NCBI GenBank assembly: GCA_003833135.1
Contig: QZLH01000426.1
Coordinates: 1 to 41,875 of the forward strand
Direction of reading: 5' to 3'
DNA: 41,875 nucleotides
DNA from: Oehlia diaphana
Taxonomy: Eukaryota; Glomeromycota; Glomeromycetes; Glomerales; Glomeraceae
Positions 36,907 to 41,875 of this stretch are shown piece after piece. Positions within the stretch are counted from its first letter, which is position 1. Every line of letters starts with the position of its first letter. The translations under genes and the position numbers were made by a program. The notes under the pieces are model-generated. The model was not told the DNA's origin, searched no databases, and saw only the letters and a program-made list of their open reading frames with translations.

Positions 36907-37449
36907 TTACATATTACCAGAGAACAAAAAGTCAATGACTATAACGTAATTGAGCGTAAGTGGATTCTGAGAAATTCCCAAAATTTCAGTAAGATTTTTT
37001 TCGTCGTTATATTCAATTTCAGTTGCAATCTATAAATAAAATTAAATTAATATATGATAAATAAACTCAAGGAAATATGTATTTACATATATACATATAT
37101 ATTTATTTACCAGCTTTAACTCATCTTGTGTCATTTTGTTTGAATTAATTAGTTCCTTTAAATAAACTTTAGCATCTTTGATTCTAATAGGAAAGCTTCT
37201 TAACTTTGCAGAATAATTTAAATAACCATCTTCGTTTATATACATTATGTCCTTAAAATTTTTATAAGGTATCCATGGAATTTTTATAAATTTTCGTTGT
37301 TTGTCAACTTCCAAAGATAATTTATCGAAAAGGTCAGATTGGAAGGGAGTAGTAGAGAAGTTTTTATTTAATCTTAATGCAAGGTCCTCAACATTTTTTA
37401 GTTTTGATTCAAGGTCTTGGTTTTTATTTTTGCTGTTATCGTTTCCCAT
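36907..37449 (-). CDS. Small kinase N-lobe-like protein
   Basis: Two exons (37449-37111 and 37029-36907, GTAAAT donor and TTATAG acceptor) join in frame for 153 residues. The N-terminus MGNDNSKNK is polar and has Gly2, so N-myristoylation is possible. From about 58 the text follows the N-lobe of the lineage kinases: a WIPYKNF segment, the place of the glycine loop without its glycines (INEDGYLNYS), a lysine-bearing strand (about 94-98), and then EILGISQNPLTLNYVIVIDF at the hinge. It stops right after the hinge, before the catalytic loop. So it cannot be an active kinase and is either a truncated relic or a small pseudokinase-like protein. A GTAATA just before the stop could be a donor to another short exon near 36740-36785 instead. 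Confidence 0.6.
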
Positions 37450-39560
37450 TATTGAACAAAATTTTTTTCTTTTTTTTTAAAAAAAATTATGGACTTTTTC
37501 TAGAGGTTTTATTTCTTATCCATCAAACTATTATTTATATCATAAACCATCAAACTATTATTTATATGATAAGCCCTTAGATTTTTAGCAAAGAAAATTT
37601 TATAAAAATATTTATATTTAGTTATTACATAAAATAACTAAATTTATAAATAGTAAACAGAATTTTACATACTATATACGTACGTATACAAGATCCTTTA
37701 GATCCTTATCGTTTCACAGTTTCATGATGTTTGCTGTCATTAGATAATAAAAATAAAATAAAACGTTAAAAAAAAAAATAAATAAATAAAAAAATATTAT
37801 TATTATTTTTTTTTTTTTAGTGATAAAATAAAAATTGAGATTTGGTAAGATTGGTGTAATATTACTAATATTACTGCGTCAACAATTGAATTCATACCGT
37901 TAATCATTATTTTATTATTTTGTAGTATCTCTTTATCTATAATATTGACAATCACCTACATTTTTGTATTGTTTGCTAGTACTTAAACTTTGTGTTTCAA
38001 CTTATTTTATAACGTGTTTAACATGTATATATTTGTCTATTTGTATTGATTATATAACTTCTATAATTTATCAAGATGTACATCCTACTATTAAATCTTG
38101 ATCCTTTAATTCTGGTTTTTTTAGGAAGTTCAAAGAAAAAGGATGAGAAATTTTCTATATAAGGTATCAACAATTTAAGGGGTAAAAAAAAAAAAAAAAA
38201 TTTTTTTTTTTTCATATTATATTCCAAAAATATATATATATATACAAATGAAAGACAATACGATAAAATATAAAACGTGCACTGCACTATTTTTTTTTAT
38301 TTCGGTTATATTAAATTACTTTACCGGGATAACATCGTTTGATTGACAATAACTTTACGTTGTATTTAAGACTTACATCACATATTATTATATATATTTA
38401 TATATATATTTTTTTACTGTTTATTTGGTGTGTAACAATTGTAATGTTATGTTTCAAATTTTTAAGACGTTTCGTTACATTACGAACGAAAATGAGTTAG
38501 TTGCAAAAAATCATATCCATTTTTTGAACGCAATTGATTCCAAAAATGGTTTGATATTTCCTTATATAATATGTTACGCAAGTATATCTTATATAAAATT
38601 AGGATCAACAAAAAATTCTGAACGAAATGAACGAAACTTTACATAATTTACAGTGACTCCTAAAATTGTATAATGTACGATACAGACGTATAGTACGAAC
38701 TTTCATCTTCGCTGTAATTTTACTTAAGCGTCTCAAGGAAGTTTTCATGGTTTTATATGACGTTTCTTTGTATAGTTTTATATAGTTTCAATGAAATAGT
38801 GGTGATCTACATAACAATGCGGAGTTCTGGAACTGTATTAATTGTACGCCACCCCGACCACATGGATCAAATGGAGATAACGAACGTCTGTGGAGTAACG
38901 TATGTTACGTCCCACAATATCTGTTTATTGTTTGATAGTACAGCAATTTTGACGCGCAGTCCTTGTACTATAATATTTGTTTCAGAACCTGGTGATCTTA
39001 TCACATGATAAACCTGAATTGAAATTATATAAAGTCGATTTAGTGCAGTATTAATAAAATTTGGGATTTTTATATACTATATTTTTTATGATATGTTACC
39101 TGATTTCAAAAGGTATCAAGTAAAGTAGTACAACAGTATGACGATACAAGTTCTGGAGAAATTTTAAATTTTAATAGTACGCCAATTTTTTTGTACAATT
39201 TAAAAATTTCGTACTAACGTTTTTTTATAATATGAATTTATTTAGATCTACAATAGCAATAAATCATCTTTGGTATTGTAAAATAAAAGCGTAAGAATAT
39301 TATATTATGAAGTTAAACCCAAGTTTAAGAACTTAAATAGGTTAAGCGTTATAAAAAAGCAGAAGAATTTATAATAAAAAAAAAAGTAATTAAAAGGAAG
39401 AAGGCGTGTACTGAGCACCAATGAACCTTCCAAGAATACTACAATTTCCTGTATATTTCCACGATTCGATAAACTGTATAACATTAGAAGATCAATACAA
39501 ATGAGTTAATAAATAATTTTTAATTTTTGAGATTTTATTAGTATACAGAAAGTATATAGA
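37450..39560. other. AT-rich intergenic region
   Basis: No gene is supported. A 27-base tandem pair is at 37520-37573, and (AT)n and A/T homopolymers occur near 37790, 38180-38210 and 38385-38410. The open frame at 38820-39008 is less AT-rich than its surroundings but matches no family I recognise. Confidence 0.5.
37520..37573. repeat. 27-base tandem duplication
   Basis: Two adjacent units, 37520-37546 and 37547-37573, differ at only one or two bases. Confidence 0.9.
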
Positions 39561-39565
39561 AAATG

Positions 39566-39867
39566 AGTATGATTTAACTTTCGTTGTATGTATGGTATAG
39601 TTTTACATTTTATAAAGTATAGTTTTTTATCTATACTGTATAGTTACTCTCATCTTTACAATTTAAATAGCCAAATTCCTAACCCTAACTCTAACCCTAC
39701 CATAACCCTAATTCTCCTAATCCTTACCCTAATCCTTATCCTAATCCTTACCCTAATCCTTACCCTAACCCTAACCCTAACCCTAACCTTAAAGTAACAA
39801 AAATTAATAATTATACAGTGTAGACAAAAAAACTATACCATACATACAATGAGGGTCATATCATACT
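39566..39867. mobile_element. MITE-like foldback element enclosing telomeric repeats
   Basis: A perfect 21-base inverted repeat pairs 39584-39604 with 39829-39849, and weaker complementarity extends outward to about 39566 and 39867. The interior holds interstitial CCCTAA-type repeats (39676-39790). No protein is encoded. Confidence 0.7.
39676..39790 (+). repeat. Interstitial telomeric repeat tract
   Basis: CCCTAA units, some with variants (ACTCTAACCCTA, CCTTACCCTAAT), run for about 115 bases. The fungal telomere repeat of this type is TTAGGG, so this is a telomere-like tract away from any visible chromosome end. Confidence 0.9.
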
Positions 39868-40084
39868 TATTATCGTACTACCGGTATACAGGGCTACAGG
39901 CCGGAAGATGTATGGAAATCATTGTGGAATGATTCCATTCATGTTGAAATATATTCTAACATCATGTTCTGATCAAACAAACGTAATCTTGAAATTTATC
40001 ATGCATCCTAAAATATATAAGAATCCAATTATTTATCTATTTGTTCTATTTGTGTAAAATTATCATTAGACCTTAAAAAAACAT

Positions 40085-40420
40085 AATTTACCTTTCTTTT
40101 GCAATTTTAAGATAATTAACTATATTTCATCAAGGTTTTTTTTTTTTTTATTTTAATCCAACTTTGAGAATAATTATATCCATATTGTTAATTTTATCAA
40201 GTTTAAGGTCAATGTTAATTTTCAATTTAGACATTTTGATTTTATTTCCATTTTTTTGTTGTCTAACTTTTTTTTGACCTCAGTTATGACTTCCTGCTTA
40301 ATTAGAAGTTTTGTGTTGTCTAACTCTTGTTTGACCTTGGTTACAATTTCTTGCTTGATTTTTCTAATTCAACTTTTAGTAGAGCTTCAAGATTGTTAAG
40401 AAAATCTTGATCCTACAAAT
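40085..40420 (-). pseudogene. Coiled-coil coding relic
   Basis: The minus strand reads Lys/Glu/Leu-rich text typical of coiled coil, with a repeat of the phrase for VKxELDN and VKKKLDN (about 40240-40350). Stops and frame changes break it, and no start or splice structure could be found. It is a decayed gene fragment; the family is unknown. Confidence 0.4.
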
Positions 40421-40640
40421 AAAAAAAAGGCAATATTAAAGTTTCATTTTTTCTTTTACGAGTGTATTTTAGATTTGCCATTTTATTTATGAAGTTAGCT
40501 ATTATCCACTGCTGGCGTTGCATCCAATCATGCGATAAATTATTATTATTTTTTTAGCGGCCTTGCTATTGCACGACCTGCATCTGCACTTTGGCATAGT
40601 GGTTGCCACGTCTCACTTCTTCTCCCTTTGGAAGAGAGTT

Positions 40641-40799
40641 TAATAGGCTTCTCTCCTAACCATAACCCCAAGTAACTCTAAAGTCAACACAATAAAATGA
40701 TGGGTTATTCTCGTAAATAGGTTCTCTCCTAACCTTAACCTAACCCTAACCCTAACTCTAAGTAGCTCCAAAGACAATGCAATAAAAATGGTGGGTTAA
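40641..40799 (+). repeat. Duplicated unit with second telomeric tract
   Basis: Unit 40641-40707 and unit 40714-40799 align from TAATAGG(C/T)TTCTCTCCTAACC to ATG(A/G)TGGGTTA. The second unit contains four or five extra CCTAA-type repeats, so the telomeric tract probably expanded after duplication. Confidence 0.75.
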
Positions 40800-41639
40800 A
40801 AATAGTTGACACCCCAATCACTAACTTTCAAATTTATTTTGTTAATATCGTCCATAATAATATTATAATCGTCGTCATTACTTGTTACAAAATATTAATT
40901 AATTAATTGTGCTTTTGATATAAAACTATTATCGAAACACATAAGATAGATAAAAAAGTAGGCAAAGTGTATAAAAGAGAATAAGGAAAAAAAATAATAA
41001 GGGAAAAGAGAGTGTGGGAATAAAAATTATGGTGGCTTTGCAAAAAAGCATGATCGATGAGCTAAATAATTCATTATAGTCACGTGGTTCTTACTATTCA
41101 CATGACACCGGTGATTGAAATGCGATTCAAATATATTTTTTGATTAAATATACAAGATTATTGGAAAATTTATGACTTTATATTTGCGTATAATGAATTT
41201 TTTTGCATAAAAGCAGTAAAATAGCTTAAAGTACTGAAGTAAAAAAGATTAATACGTAAATAAAAGTTGGATTATTTAAATTACAAACTAAGAATTCGTA
41301 AGAAATTTCACAACAATAGGAAATTGGTAAATGAAATAAACATTTATGAAAAAAAGAAGTTTTTCCTTCTTAAGCCATTTTTATAATGTGAATATATAAA
41401 AAGGCTAAACCAAATTTGTGAGGGTACGAACTGACAACATAGAATCATAGACCTAATACACAATATACAACTCATATACGTATTGTTTTTTCAACCACCA
41501 ATTCCTTATAAGTACGAGTTCTATTCATTTTCGTGGAATATGTACTCCCTGAAAGATAAACTTATGCTCTCAAAAATAGAATTTCTTCAGTTACCAATAT
41601 TATCACAAGATGATGACATACAGTACATAAAATTTCCTA
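40800..41639. other. AT-rich intergenic region
   Basis: No gene is supported. One CACGTG hexamer lies near 41082. The open frame at 41483-41677 runs into the palindrome island and looks random. Confidence 0.5.
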
Positions 41640-41820
41640 TAAAGATTACGCTAGTGCTCCGCATAATTCGGGTCTAACCCGGATAATTCAATCCGAGTGA
41701 ATTTTAAATCGGGTCGGTATTAACAATTTTAATAACCCGTGACCCGCATGACCCGACCCGTCGGGTCGGGTCATTCATTTCCTTGACTCGAGTTTTGACC
41801 CGAATTAGACCCGGATGATT
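41640..41820. repeat. GGGTC/GACCC self-complementary island
   Basis: GC-rich words (GACCCG, CGGGTC, ACCCGG) recur on both strands inside AT-rich DNA. A perfect hairpin has 12-base arms (41749-41760 and 41762-41773) around a single T. Further pairs (CGGGTC near 41669 with GACCCG near 41810) would fold the whole block. Confidence 0.8.
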
Positions 41821-41875
41821 ATTAAATCACTGAATACATATTGATTACACGTTAAATATTGTTTACGTTATAATT

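Noticed and set aside
38757..39008. Open frame with more balanced composition
   Set aside because: No homology recognised, no splice signals, and single-frame length is not convincing; noted only in the intergenic description.
39588..39797. Plus-strand open frame rich in Leu, Thr and Ile
   Set aside because: It is a translation of the telomeric repeats.

Overview
The window looks like nuclear DNA of an arbuscular mycorrhizal fungus (Glomeromycotina), most likely Rhizophagus irregularis or a close relative. The reasons are very AT-rich DNA with long homopolymer runs, many short (about 55-120 base) GT-AG introns, kinase sequences of the lineage-expanded type (zinc-ribbon-like N-terminus, HRDLHSGN catalytic loop), and a MATA_HMG-type HMG-box gene. 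This assignment comes from recognising the families; no search was run.

Left third (1-14.4 kb). A protein kinase gene runs off the left edge (minus strand). It is followed by a seven-exon minus-strand gene for a roughly 2,900-residue Fmp27/Hobbit/BLTP2 bridge-type lipid-transfer protein (11751 to 2515). Its last exon is followed by a decayed second copy of that same exon. A divergent promoter region of about 1.7 kb carries two TCACGTGA palindromes and an imperfect inverted repeat with CCAAT boxes. It separates the lipid-transfer gene from a plus-strand HMG-box gene (13474-14409).

Middle (14.4-30.4 kb). After about 4.4 kb of decayed or unassigned coding-like fragments comes a seven-exon minus-strand URI1/Bud27 prefoldin-like gene (20873 to 18887). 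Next is a T-rich low-complexity block with a 41-base assembly gap. Then follow a four-exon minus-strand gene for an unrecognised single-pass membrane protein with a helical C-terminal half (24199 to 22090), a tRNA-Pro(CGG) gene, a pseudogene of the kinase N-terminal exon, and a seven-exon plus-strand amino-acid transporter gene (28061-30436).

Right third (30.4-41.9 kb). Gene-poor DNA holds a frameshifted coding relic, an 18-base minisatellite, palindrome islands, two MITE-like elements (one enclosing interstitial CCCTAA-type telomeric repeats), a second telomeric-repeat patch, a coiled-coil coding relic, and a small two-exon gene that resembles only the N-lobe of the lineage kinases.

The intact genes are mostly unrelated housekeeping functions: lipid transfer, a co-chaperone of polymerase assembly, amino-acid transport and a tRNA. 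They are interleaved with lineage-expanded families (kinases, HMG) and repeat-driven decay. I see no operon-like system and no clear new enzyme system. The most informative novelties are the duplicated terminal exon, the kinase N-lobe protein, and the telomeric repeats caught inside a terminal-inverted-repeat element.
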